From Onthophagus taurus (Eukaryota; Arthropoda; Insecta; Coleoptera; Scarabaeidae): DNA of 64,000 nt. Position numbers and translations under genes: made by a program. Positions 42,101-51,395 of the stretch are shown here, piece after piece. The stretch's first letter is position 1. Every line of letters begins with the position of its first letter. Location: positions 15,378,501 through 15,442,500 of the forward strand of contig NC_091975.1 of NCBI RefSeq assembly GCF_036711975.1, read 5' to 3'. The notes beneath the pieces are model-generated. The model worked only from the letters and a program-made list of their open reading frames with translations. It was not told where the DNA came from and made no database searches.

Positions 42101-42694
42101 TATTAAAAATCATTAGAATCAACTTACATATTAAAAAACATTAGAATTAACTTAGATATTAAAAATCATTAGAATCAACTTAGATATTAAAAATCATTTG
42201 AATCAACTTAGATAATAGAAGTCATTAGAATCAACTTAGACATTAAAAATCATTAGAATCAACTTAGATATTAAAAATCATTTTAATCAACTTAGATAAT
42301 AGAAGTCATTAGAATCAACTTAGACATTAAAAATCAATAGAATCAACATAGATATTAAAAATCATTAGAATCAACTTAGATATTAAAATCATTAGAATCA
42401 ATTTAGATATTACAAATCATTAGAATCAACTTACGTATTAAAAATCTTGAGAATCAACCTAGATATTAAAAATCATTAGAATCAACTTAGATATTAAAAA
42501 TCATTTGAATCAACTTTGATAATAGAAGTCATTAGAATCAGCTTAGACATTAAAAATCATTGGAATCAACTTGGATACTAAAAATCATTAGAATCAACTT
42601 ACATGTTAAGAATCATTAGAATCAACTTACATATTAAGAATCATTAGAATCAACTTACATATTAAAAATCATTAGAATCAACTTACATATTAAA
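36190..42694. repeat. 28-bp minisatellite, ~230 units
   Basis: The segment is head-to-tail repeats of a 28-bp AT-rich unit built from attagaatcaa + cttagatatt + aaaaatc. The commonest variants are cttacatatt, atttagatatt, cctagatatt, cttgagaatc, and gataatagaagtc in place of gatattaaaaatc. A few units lost or gained bases (ttaaaatc, acatacatacat). There are no spacers between units, so it is not a CRISPR array. Stops are frequent in all frames. The array ends abruptly at about 42,694 inside a gypsy integrase remnant on the minus strand. Confidence 0.96.
36745..40512. repeat. 2,167-bp duplication inside the minisatellite
   Basis: Rare variants recur at a fixed distance of 2,167 bp. The ccaacatacatacat unit is at 36,880 and 39,047. 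The ttaaataatagaagtcaat unit is at about 37,804 and 39,971. The paired cctagatattaaaatc units near 37,200 recur near 39,365. The matched copies are about 36,745-38,345 and 38,912-40,512. A shorter internal repeat at an offset of 1,138 bp links 37,233 with 38,371. Boundaries are approximate. Confidence 0.8.
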
Positions 42695-43040
42695 AATATA
42701 AAAGATAGTCTGCTCTGATCGTGCGTAATCGTGTGTGATATACCAAACCTTGAAAAGTAATGCGCCAGCAGAGCAGTCGCAACAGTAGAACTTGACGTAT
42801 GTATTTTTGAGAGGATAAACTTCTGGCCACCTTGTAAAACGGTCAATAACTGCAAGAAAAAAAGAATAACCAAGCGAAGGTATAAGGGGGCCTACAAAGT
42901 CAATGTGGATATGTTCAAAACGTCCAGAAGGAATAGCAAATTTATTAAGTGGAGATTTTGTATGTTTATGAATTTTTGATTGTTGACATTTAATGCAACA
43001 TTTTGTCCATGTATAAATGTCTAAACTTTTGGTCAATAAA
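42655..43040 (-). pseudogene. Ty3/gypsy integrase core fragment (antisense)
   Basis: Reading leftwards, the fragment starts with CIKCQQSKIH, which holds the CxxC half of the integrase HHCC finger. It continues into the DDE core as HIHIDFVGPLIPSLGYSFF (first Asp) and VIDRFTRWPEVYPL. After a frameshift near 42,850 comes FGISHTITHDQ (second catalytic Asp). The minisatellite then replaces the rest, so the final Glu and the C-terminal domain are absent. It is a dead fragment, separate from the + strand element that starts 50 bp to the right and oriented opposite to it. Confidence 0.85.
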
Positions 43041-43082
43041 ATCGAGAGTTAATTAAATTTTGTGTTGTTTTAATACCAGAAT

Positions 43083-43370
43083 GTGAAAGATTATGAGAAT
43101 TTTGGAAAATTGCAAAACGATATTCAACAGGTTTATCGTTATTATTCATCCTTTAACCTTTACGCGGCAAACGATTCGGTGATCGCGACCTATGGATACG
43201 AGACCCTTACTCTCGACCTAGGACTTCGCCGCGATTTCACGTGGCGTTTCATTGTCGCCGATGTGTGCAACCGACGGCTGGTGGACAGCGTAACATCGCT
43301 GAAAGTCGTAGACGGGTTTTGGCAGGCGGATTTATTTTTCACAATCTCCTCGCCGAATATCCCAAAATAA
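43083..43370 (+). pseudogene. Gypsy retropepsin C-terminal half
   Basis: The frame includes NLYAANDSVIATYGYETLTL and DLGLRRDFTWRFIVADV. This is the flap-to-C-terminal portion of retropepsin as found in arthropod gypsy polyproteins, where a stretch of the form L.LGLRR.F.W.F.IADV leads to the start of RT. The D(S/T)G active-site segment should lie upstream and is missing. A frameshift near 43,300 moves the continuing homology (LLAEYPKIMRPSG) to another frame before the RT. Confidence 0.7.
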
Positions 43371-43494
43371 TGAGACCTTCTGGAGTTCCGCAGGGGGTTA
43401 ACCCGAAACACGGAGTGGAACACCATATCGATTTCGACAACTAAACCCCCAAAGGTACGAGGCTGCCAAAAGGGAGTTCGAGACCATGCTGTAG

Positions 43495-43959
43495 ATGAAG
43501 ATAATCCGTCCATCCAAAAGTAGTTGGTCATCGCCCCTGCACATGGTCCCCAAGAAAGGCGACCTTTGGAGGCTATGCGGAGATTACTGCGCATTAAACG
43601 CGAGAACGGTGCCAGACAATTATCCGATACCTCACATGCAAGACTTCTCGCATTTCCTACATGGGAAGAAAATCTTCACCACCATAGACCTGGTGCGTGC
43701 CTACAACCAAATTCCGGTCGCCCAGGAAGATATCCCAAAATTCACGTTCATGTCCTTTGGTCTTCGTAACGCGGCACAAATCTGCCAGAGACAAATGGAC
43801 GAAGTTCTACGAGGTCTGGATTTCGCCTACGAGTATATCGACGATATCCTCATCGCCTCGGCCTCGGAAGAAGAGCACCTGGAACACCCGAAGCAGATTT
43901 TCCAACGCTTAAAGGAATACGTTCTCCTGCGAAGCGCGTTTCCGGGAAACCGCAAGTAA
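43495..43959 (+). pseudogene. Gypsy reverse transcriptase fragment
   Basis: The 154-codon frame has the classic Ty3/gypsy RT series. [20 protein letters not shown] starts at residue 2. [20 protein letters not shown] and [11 protein letters not shown] come next, followed by [16 protein letters not shown] with the first catalytic Asp. [18 protein letters not shown] and [13 protein letters not shown] with the catalytic DD pair complete the set. Homology continues after residue ~145 in another frame, so a frameshift lies near 43,930. The upstream join to the protease also contains stops. Base composition is GC-richer than the surroundings, as usual for gypsy pol. Confidence 0.9.
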
Positions 43960-44126
43960 ATTTCCAGGGATTCAGCGTCGCCTGTGGAGGGATTCATAGG
44001 AGCATTCAACTTCTCGAGGCAGGCAGTACCGAGAGCGGCCGAACTACAATCGCCCCTGAACGATTTGTTAAAGGGGAACCTAAAAGGGAAAGCACCAATC
44101 GTCTCTACAGAGGGCGAGAAAAGATA
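43960..44126 (+). pseudogene. Gypsy RT thumb/connection remnant
   Basis: In the frame starting near 43,985 the translation GAFNFSRQAVPRAAELQSPL followed by NDLLKGN matches the conserved gypsy segment in which RFLG.lNFyR...P.aA...aPL precedes RNase H. RNase H itself is absent. Within about 60 bp the sequence resumes in the pre-integrase spacer, marking an internal deletion of several hundred bases relative to intact elements. Confidence 0.6.
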
Positions 44127-44486
44127 ATGTGCTGGCCGCACTCATTATCGCCAGTGGAAGAGTTGTCACCCGCGTTGGATTTCGAGGCATTAGCACGGGC
44201 TCAAACAAACGACGATGAGCTATCTCAATTCCTGGAATCAGATTCTGTTTTCAACTTAAAGAAGATAACAATCCCAGGAACCAGCGAAAATGTGTACTGC
44301 GACATATCTACGCCTAATGCCCGACCTTTCGTCACCCGCGAATTCAGACATGCAGCGTTCAATTCCCTACATCAATTGTCACACCTCGGAATTAACGCCA
44401 CGGTCAAGCTCGTAACTCAATGTTACGTGTTTCCGTCGATTAGGGCGGATTGTAGGAGGTGGGCCCGGCACTGTTTTGGTTGTTAG
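44127..44486 (+). pseudogene. Gypsy integrase N-terminal HHCC finger
   Basis: The 119-codon frame contains DFEALARAQTNDDELSQFLE and YCDISTPNARPFVTREFRHA. The zinc finger is present as SLHQLSHLGINATVKL (two His) and DCRRWARHCFGC (CxxC). It stops where the DDE core should begin. The C-terminal domain follows in an overlapping frame, so the catalytic core of ~150 residues has been deleted. Confidence 0.85.
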
Positions 44487-44959
44487 CGAGCCGACATGCG
44501 TCAGCCCCCACAGAATCGTGCGGGAACGAGGAAGGTGCGACGAACTTCAGCCAAGAATTGAAAAAGCACTTTCAACAGCTTCAATCGATCCACGGAACCA
44601 GGCACGGAAGTAAAAGGATCTTCGTCTTCAGAGACCTATCCACCTATACACATGTTTGGATTCGCTTGGGTGGAGAACACCACGCGTCGTTGGAAGTCCC
44701 ATACGAGGGCCCATATCCCGTCACCAACCGGAACGACAGGACGTTCACCCTGGAGAAGAAAGGGAAACAAATTACCGTTTCAATCGACTGCTTGAAACCA
44801 GCCTACATCCTGTCCGGAGAGGAACAACGCCAGGAGGATCCACAACGCCCAGAGGCTACGCGGAATGATCCAGGACCCCAGCAGACAGACCCTACACCGC
44901 CAACAACGCGATATGGGAGACGGGTAGGATTCCCTGACCATTTCCAGGCAGGTCTCTAG
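44459..44959 (+). pseudogene. Gypsy integrase C-terminal GPY/F domain
   Basis: The homologous part begins near residue 28 (NFSQELKKHFQQLQSIHGTR). It contains LEVPYEGPYPVTNRNDRTFT, the GPY/F module that binds DNA or chromatin. It ends in a proline-rich tail (DPGPQQTDPTPPTTRYGRRV), which is typical of gypsy pol C-termini. The TAG at 44,957 is probably the natural pol end, since the putative polypurine tract follows 32 bp later. Confidence 0.82.
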
Positions 44960-45000
44960 TATCGTGTTTTCCAACCCACGGTAAAACACTGGCAGGGGGT

Positions 45001-45775
45001 CTCTGTGTCGAACATCTGGACGACAGAGAACTTTCCAAACCTTTACAAAATCACTTAAAAATAATCTTAAAACAACTTACTCTAAAATTTTCTTTCTTCT
45101 CTCTTGCGATTGTTGCTTCGTTTCGTATCCTTTTCGGTGTTGGCTCTGATACTAGTTGATACTTTCCCCGGGATGTTGTGTACCTCTTTGAGTACACTTC
45201 AGGATGTACGGGTACAAGCAGAACGGCTTCTCCCTTGTGATTGAGTCGTGCCAATTTAAGGTCTGGACCCTTGGGTTAGCTTTCGTTACAGATCACTTTC
45301 ACTTGTGTAGGTTCGCGTCACTAAGAAGTAAAATTCACCAGTCCCAATTTTCTTCGATTAGTTTCGAGCACTGTTGAGACGAAATAATACCACTGGCTGC
45401 GCCAGTTAAGGTTCTTTCAATAAAACCAAAGTTTTTAGAAAGAAACTTTAAACTAATGTATTAATTTTTTATTCAAACGACAATGACAATGTGACGGACA
45501 AAAAGCAACATAACTTAAAACGGCGCCGAGATGTTTTTATAATACATGCTTATCCCTTCTCTAATGAGATGTCTGGTGGTACAACATTCTTCCTTTATTT
45601 CCAGAAATTTAGCATAGATGATGCTCGTGTTTTACGTAGCCGTCGTCGTCGTTAGGTTTTTAATGATTTATTGAAATCCCGTTTTATTGCGATTTTTTGA
45701 AAAATACTTTTCAATTTTGATTTTATTTATTTAATCCACTTCCGACTTCTTCTTCCATTTTGCGTCCTGTTTGAT
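45001..45775. other. Possible 3' LTR remnant and flanking DNA
   Basis: No gene is seen. The first ~430 bp lie directly after the gypsy polypurine-like tract and contain an aataaaa signal near 45,419, so they could be a 3' LTR. A terminal TG...CA pair and a second copy are not visible in the window. The remainder is AT-rich and featureless. Confidence 0.35.
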
Positions 45776-46619
45776 TTGATTACTTCAGTAGTTATGGTTA
45801 AGATGTCGAAAACGCTCGGTTTTTACGTTGTAGAAACGTATTTCCGAAAATATCAGTTTTGGCCCTCCGCGCATGGACTTCGCGGTCTTGCACCAACAAT
45901 TTTGATTGTTATAAACGTAATTTGGGTAATTTACCCGTTTATAATAGAAATTATTGCAAGTGAGTGTTGCATAAAATTACTCGAGATATTTCTTATAATT
46001 GTTCTCTTTATGATTTTAGATTATAAGACGAATTTTGAAAAACTGTTATTTCACGTGGAGTTAACTTCGATGGTAATATTATTCCTATGTCTCAATGTTC
46101 AATTATTGTGGAGTCGACGTCATTTAATCCAAACAACCGATTTATTGAGCGATTTGAGCTAATTTGGTGTTCCGCAAAGAATCAAAGTCATTGATACAAA
46201 CGTTAAGAAGATGTTTAAAACGTTGCATTACAAAGCACTTGTTATGGCGTACCTAATTACGTACTCTATTTGCTTTGAGGCGAATTGCGTTAAATTTAAA
46301 AATACTAAACGTTGTTTAATGTTTGAATATTACTTCCCATTTCAATTAAAACACTGGCAAATAACATTAATAATGTTATATGTATACAATCAGTACTATT
46401 ATTCATGTTATCCTCGGCATACGAATATTGTGTACTTATTCAGTGGAATTATTGGTTGCACGTTTACAACATCTTATCGAAATAATAGATGGTATAAAAT
46501 TAACAAGAAATAAGAAAAGAAATTTAAGAAAATTAAAACTTGTTGTTATGTATCACCATGAAATATTTAGGTATTCTTATCTGAAAATTTATTTTAATAT
46601 ATCGACGAAGAGATGTTAA
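45776..46619 (+). pseudogene. Odorant-receptor-like (7tm_6) remnant
   Basis: Several hydrophobic, Leu/Ile-rich segments lie in successive frames. 45,776-46,162 gives an N-terminal piece with FWPSAHG and two or three membrane-length stretches. 46,211-46,513 gives a middle piece with CLMFEYYFPFQLKHW and LYVYNQYYY. 46,380-46,619 gives ELLVARLQHLIEIIDGIK followed by LRKLKLVVMYHHEIFRY. The order of the FPF segment, the L..L...I helix and the L...HHEI motif is that of the middle of insect odorant receptors. Those are odour-gated cation-channel subunits of ~400 residues in sensory neuron membranes. The last two segments overlap in different frames, so a frameshift lies near 46,440. A hydrophobic piece at 46,967-47,197 could be a further exon. 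The family call rests on my pattern recognition only. Confidence 0.45.
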
Positions 46620-47197
46620 TGATTTCAGAATGTACCAATTCGCAAATACTCTTTGCACCCCTTTTCTAATTCCTACAAAAAATTTTGTTGCAATTTGTTT
46701 ATCTGTGGGGATCACTGAATTTGTTCTGGTTTGAATCTCTATTTAATTTGTCTAATTTAATTAATACAACTGCTTTTAGAGAAAAGATCTAGCTTGTTTT
46801 TTCGTAATTGCAATTAACTTTGAGGCCTTCTTTCATAATCATACAATCGGACAGCAACTCACTACAGTTGTATGTCCCGAAACTCAACGTCAAGCTTGAC
46901 TTTCAATTTCTGTAAATCCTGTATAATTTTATAAAAAGATTTTCTTGTTTTGAATAGGCTGGTGGTGTGGCGGATACTGTGTATAATTTAAATTGTATTT
47001 TACTATGTATGTCTCAGAATGAGATTAAAGTGGAGATTCCTGTAGTTCGCGAATTCTCGCACGCAGCGGCTGCAAATGTAAACATTTTTGTTTTGATATA
47101 TTTGGTGATAATAAATATTGCTATTTTTAAGGAATGCAAGAAAGTGTACGTTTTCTTTAATTGGATATTAACAGTTTTGAAGAAAAGAAACTTTTAA

Positions 47198-48683
47198 ACA
47201 TTTTCATCACAAAATTATGGTACATGTTTAAATGTTTATTACCAATTTTTATTATAGGAAGAATAAATTAAACAACCAATTTTAACGTACTTAGCGAAAA
47301 GTAAAGCAATTTTTTATTTTGTTAATAGAATCCACATTACACAGTTAGTTAATACTCATCCAGACTATAATAGTCAATTATTTCGTTGGTGTAGTAGGCA
47401 AGGGGTTAATGTCGGGTGACCTCGGCCGATGCTACTTGTGGCCGAGACGCAGCAATGTGATGATCAGTTTCTTCGGAAAATCTGTGCAGGAAATGATGAC
47501 AGCAATGTAATTATCAGTATCCGGTTGACATAATCCTCCGTTTGCAAGTGAGCTCGCCTTAATTGGATAAAATGAAACATATACAATTTTAATCAAAATA
47601 ATCTGATGAACAGTACATCAGCAAATATGTACTGGAAACGATTATAGCAATGTGTAGTAATTAAAAAATAAAATAAAATCAAAACTGTTGAATTTGTAAA
47701 ACAAACATAACACGAAATTGTTTTAAATTATATCGGCTGTATAACTAAGAATAATGATACGATATTGTAATAATATTGAAGATGAATATTATAAAATGAA
47801 TGATTTAATAGCAGCTTGTAATTTTTCGGTTGATTCCTTACTACTGTTTCATACCGCCAATATGGCCATGTCAAACGACATGGTAATTGTCATTGCAATT
47901 GTGGCACTGAATTATTTTCTATGACTTCTACAAACTTCAAGGGGTGATCCTTTAGTGAATTTTAAGGGTACTTTAATATATGAACCATGGGCGACTTCGG
48001 CTCCCCTAAGGAGCTACAACCCTCCTACAACAAAATGGCGGAAAATTGGTTTAATTTTTTATTCTCAAAAACCATAAACGCTAGGAAAATGAAATTTGGG
48101 GAATATGTTTAACTCATAATAGGGCACGTTTTGACCCTATTTGTACTTTCAACCTACCCTTCTAAATTACTAAACGTAACCACCCCCGTTCAATTTATGT
48201 CTAGACTTTTTTTATGAAGATGTTAAATACATTGGAAAATTTTGATTTAGATAAATGAAAATATCAAAAAACTTCTAAAACTTTTTTACCCCTCTGATAT
48301 TAAAACTTAATAATTTGTGAGAAAAAAATTAATTAAGCAAACACTAACTGTTTAACTGTAGAGTAGTTAATCGAAAGTTAAAATAAATTTGTAATGAAAA
48401 AATCTTAGTAGGCTTTGCAATCTTTGTCAGAAATACCAATGAAATATCGGGATGAGCAGCCGGTGTAGCATGTTTGGCACCAACTTTAAACTTTCATTTA
48501 CCAGCAATTTTTACGAAATTGTAGACTGTACTGAGAAGCTGATTTTCAATAGATTTAGAATTTATTAAATTAGGAGCTAGCTTTGTAGTCCTATGCTTTG
48601 AAGCGTTATAAATTTTAGCTACATCATTCAAAAGATGTAACCATTTATGATTCCCGTAAAGACTAAAGTATTCATAGAGCCTT
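47198..48683. other. Gene-free AT-rich stretch
   Basis: No coding frame, RNA gene or structured repeat was recognised on either strand. A short G/C-richer segment at 47,395-47,450 was inspected as a tRNA candidate and does not form one. Confidence 0.5.
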
Positions 48684-49022
48684 CTGTTTTATCTGACCAA
48701 CCGCTTTTATCGGCACCGATACTTTTTTGAACTGAAAAGCGGATGGATGGGTAAAACAGGTTGGTTTCTGATCAAATTATGCCGTTGACGGATGGAATTC
48801 TTATAGTTACTGGGGACGTTAAGGATTGTCACAGGTTGTTATATAAACTGTTTTAATAGATAAATTTTAACAGGCCGGTTTTAACCGATCTGTTTTATCT
48901 GACCAACCACTTTTATCGGCACCGATACTTTTTCGAACTGAAAAGCGGTTGGATGGGTAAAACTGATTGGTTTCTGATCAAATTATATAGTTGCCGGATG
49001 GAATTCTTATAGTTACTGGGGA
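48684..49022. repeat. Two copies of a 133-bp nested-hairpin element
   Basis: 48,684-48,816 and 48,890-49,022 match closely at an offset of 206 bp. Each copy has an imperfect ~22-bp stem (ttttatctgaccaaccgctt against aagcggatggatgggtaaaa). Inside its loop is a second palindrome, ATCGG-C-ACCGAT. Both copies end in gaattcttatagttactggg. The nested inverted structure and local duplication look like a MITE-type fragment, but no terminal inverted repeats or target duplication could be defined. Confidence 0.65.
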
Positions 49023-49204
49023 TGCTCTACGGACTGTGGAGGATATGGTTGGAACAAACCCCATTAAAACAAGGAACCATACATCTGAACATTTGCTTCA
49101 AGAGCAATATATACCAGTAACAACCCCTTTAGAAAAAACAAATTCGAGACACCATGTATATATATAAACCATTGAGTGGTGAGGTGTCGGTAATCATAAA
49201 CTAA

Positions 49205-49330
49205 TAGGATATCCACATTGATAAAAAAATGTGGTCAGCCACAGAGAAAAACAACTGTGCAGGTGCAGGACGTTATAGACAAACAGGACATCCACAATGA
49301 TAAAATGTGGTTAACCGTGGAAAAACTACA
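49205..49330. repeat. Two ~60-bp hairpin repeats
   Basis: ggatatccacattgataaaa (49,208) and ggacatccacaatgataaaa (49,287) begin two related segments. In the first, CCACAT pairs with ATGTGG. In the second, CCACA pairs with TGTGG. Both continue into tggt(c/t)a(g/a)cc and a gaaaaac run. They lie 80-200 bp upstream of the gene starting at 49,404. No function is known. Confidence 0.45.
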
Positions 49331-49403
49331 TATAACAATGGAACAACTACCACTGACTATACATATATGACGTCCATGCTATGCACACACATTAGTTACC
49401 ATC

Positions 49404-49919
49404 ATGACATTCAGACGTACGGCAGTTGTAGATATTCAAGGTGTTCTAGTCGATTCAGAATTTGAAGCCAGAGAAGTCACTCTCATAGATTTAGACACAT
49501 CCCACACGTTACATCTACATCTTCAGTCAAGCAAACCATTCCGAGCGCTGAGTGAAAAGGACCAGAAGTCTTGTAGATATTTAGAACATCATCATCGATT
49601 GGATTTTAACGATGGCTGGATCAGTCAAGGTATGAGTTTGAAGCTGCTGGATGATACCATCTCAAACTATGATATGATCTATGTGAAGGGGAACCAGAAG
49701 GCACATTTTTTGGAAAAACGCCCATGCCATCCAAATCGATGTTGTAGGAATTTAAATATTATCGACCTATCACTAGAAAAATGTAATGTAGCCGAAGAGA
49801 TTAAATTCAATGTTTCGTTAGATGCATGTTGGTGTCATAACGGGTCCCCAGCCGTATGTTCTCAAAACAACGCATTGATATTACAAAATTACTTAAACCA
49901 TTCAAAATGTATACTGTAA
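49404..49919 (+). CDS. DIQG-motif protein, possible RNase H-fold relic
   Basis: This intact 171-codon frame starts at an ATG about 40 bp downstream of tatacatatatgacgtcc. The N-terminus AVVDIQGVLVDSEFEAREVT resembles the first strand and acidic residue of an RNase H-like 3'-5' exonuclease fold. The middle has HHRLDFNDGWI, then DMIYVKGNQKAHFLEKR, then Cys/His-rich segments (CHPNRCCRN, CWCHNGSPAVCSQNNALILQ). I recall similar proteins of unknown function in arthropod genomes near virus-like elements but cannot give a family name. It abuts the matrixin-like frame with a 13-nt overlap and lies upstream of the PolB gene on the same strand, so it may belong to the same element. Activity is unproven, and only one clear catalytic acidic residue is seen. 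Confidence 0.5.
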   Translation: MTFRRTAVVDIQGVLVDSEFEAREVTLIDLDTSHTLHLHLQSSKPFRALSEKDQKSCRYLEHHHRLDFNDGWISQGMSLKLLDDTISNYDMIYVKGNQKAHFLEKRPCHPNRCCRNLNIIDLSLEKCNVAEEIKFNVSLDACWCHNGSPAVCSQNNALILQNYLNHSKCIL

Positions 49920-50797
49920 AATTGAATATATTTTGTAAACTCTTCGACTTTCTTTCATTCATCCCCAACATTCGACCCAATTTAAATTTAAATCATCAGG
50001 ATATGTTAGCTGAAGGTCTATCCCCCTTTCAAAATTACTATAATCTCCCTATAACAGGGGAAGCTGATAAGGATACATTACAGCTACTGTCAAAACCCCG
50101 ATGTGGTAATTGGGATAACAACAACAATAAGGTCAACATCAACAATAAGGTCAACATCAGTCTCAAATGTAAACGTCTCCCATATGTGATGTGGATGGAA
50201 AGTTTTCAGCATTTTTAATTTACAATAAAATAGTCTATGTTTTCTTTAAGCAGTGGGTTTGGTTAATTGATCTAAAGACTAAAAAACCGATTCAATCTGA
50301 ACCTGTAAATATTTTAGATTGGATACAGCCCTTGAGAGGGGATTTAGACAATAGCGACTATAAGTATGTAGTGTCAGTAGATTCAAATGGCCTATTCACA
50401 TTTATTATCAAAAATGAAATATATATATAATTGAAATTAAGAGTTTAACTGTAAGGTATAAATATAGATTTTCTGAAACTGAATTAGGTTTAACTGATGC
50501 AAGTAAAATTAGAGGTGTGGTTGCCAATAATTACGGTTTGACATATATCTTTTTCGATAAACATTATATCATCCAGGTAGATGAGTACTTTACAGAAGAA
50601 AAAAGACTATAATGTCTGCAGATGAAGTCTTTCCGGGAATTTCAAACAACTTCAGTGGTGTATATAAAACGCATGATGGCTTATTAAATTTCTTTGTTGG
50701 GGATATAATTATCCGTTACAATGAATATTTAAAAGAGGTTTTGAGTAGTTCGAAAAAGGAACTATCTTTATTAGATATATCTTGTCCCTATAATTGA
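49907..50797 (+). pseudogene. Matrixin-like protein lacking the protease domain (cysteine switch + hemopexin)
   Basis: 49,907-50,218 encodes a peptidoglycan-binding-like prodomain (GLSPFQNYYNLPITGEADKD) that ends in KPRCGNWD, matching the MMP cysteine switch PRCGxxD. An Asn-rich linker of ~25 residues follows, made partly of an 18-bp direct repeat (50,125-50,160). Hemopexin blades begin at once, after a 1-nt frameshift near 50,190. Blade segments are KFSAFLIYNKIVYVFFKQWV, then GLTYIFFDKHYIIQVDEY (about 50,540) and VFPGISNNFSGVYKTHDGLL followed by NFFVGDIIIRYNEY (50,612-50,797), which ends in LSLLDISCP. The Cys near the end normally closes the four-blade propeller. No HExxHxxGxxH catalytic domain lies between switch and propeller. 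Stops at 50,428 and near 50,609 break the propeller. Family is recognised from motifs. Membership in the virus-like element is inferred from position. Confidence 0.7.
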
Positions 50798-51068
50798 TTA
50801 ACTCAAATATATATTGTCCACAATAATTTCATCAAATATCCCAATTCCAGCGGAAAATTAAATGTTATGTATCAAATGTGATTAAATCTATGTAACAACA
50901 AACTTATTTAGGTTCCTATGTAAATTAATTTTAAATAAAAAATTTTCCACTTGTTTATACATTTGTGGTTTTTTGTTTTTGAAGTAGAATTAATCATCTC
51001 GACCAACTGTTATCTGTTTTTTTTCACCGCAATTATCTCCAACTTGTTTATTATTTAAAGACAATGGA

Positions 51069-51078
51069 TATATAAAGG
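51069..51078 (+). promoter_or_regulatory. TATA box upstream of the zinc-finger/PolB gene
   Basis: TATATAAAGG lies 96 bp before the ATG at 51,165. The spacing allows a start of transcription near 51,100 and a ~65-nt leader. It is the only strong TATA element in this interval. Confidence 0.5.
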
Positions 51079-51164
51079 ATGTTCTCGTTACCGAAAAGTA
51101 AATAGCATTTGTTACTTTTATAAAACCTTTTTATTTCCGAAAGTGAAAAGAAAAAACTCTAAAC

Positions 51165-51383
51165 ATGTTTATTTGTGAGTTCTGTCAAGTGTCTTTTACG
51201 GCGAAACATAATCTTGACAGGCATATGCGAGGTAAACATGGCCAAACTAATTTCGATTGTACCGTGTGTGGAGAAAAATTTTCAAGACGAGATAACTTGA
51301 ACGTACATCTGAAACGATCTCATGGGTTATCTATGAAACGTCAAGCACCACCACCACCATTACCATCAACCATCAAACATTGA
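51165..51383 (+). pseudogene. C2H2 zinc-finger N-terminus of PolB
   Basis: The 72-codon frame holds two adjacent C2H2 fingers. The first is FICEFCQVSF...HNLDRHMRGKH. The second is FDCTVCGEKFSRRDNLNVHL ending in KRSH. A Pro/Thr-rich linker built on a CCA microsatellite follows. A TGA at 51,381 ends it, but the next ATG (51,396) is in the same frame. That segment continues the Thr/Pro linker and carries a further C2H2-like finger (ICQVCGDLLP...CHLRTEH). The arrangement suggests one zinc-finger-PolB fusion split by a nonsense mutation. The alternative is a separate two-finger protein. Zinc fingers may bind the element's own DNA ends. Confidence 0.65.
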
Positions 51384-51395
51384 TCAAATTTAGAG

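Larger units (their letters stand above)
43083..45000 (+). mobile_element. Degraded Ty3/gypsy LTR retrotransposon
   Basis: Remnants of pol lie in canonical gypsy order: protease C-terminal half, RT, connection region, integrase zinc finger, and integrase C-terminal GPY/F domain. Internal deletions removed most of RNase H and the integrase catalytic core. Gag, the protease active site and the 5' LTR are not found. Downstream of the integrase stop, ggcaggggg at 44,991-44,999 is placed like a polypurine tract. The sequence after 45,000, with an aataaaa signal at about 45,419, may therefore be 3' LTR. No matching 5' copy is in the window, so the LTR call is tentative. Confidence 0.85.

Noticed and set aside
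36190..42694. CRISPR-like array of 28-bp repeats
   Set aside because: Units are contiguous with no unique spacers, they vary internally, and the surrounding genes are eukaryotic.
47395..47450. tRNA-like segment with ggggttaatgtcgggtgacc
   Set aside because: It does not fold into acceptor, D, anticodon and T arms of correct length and has no GTTCRANNC box.
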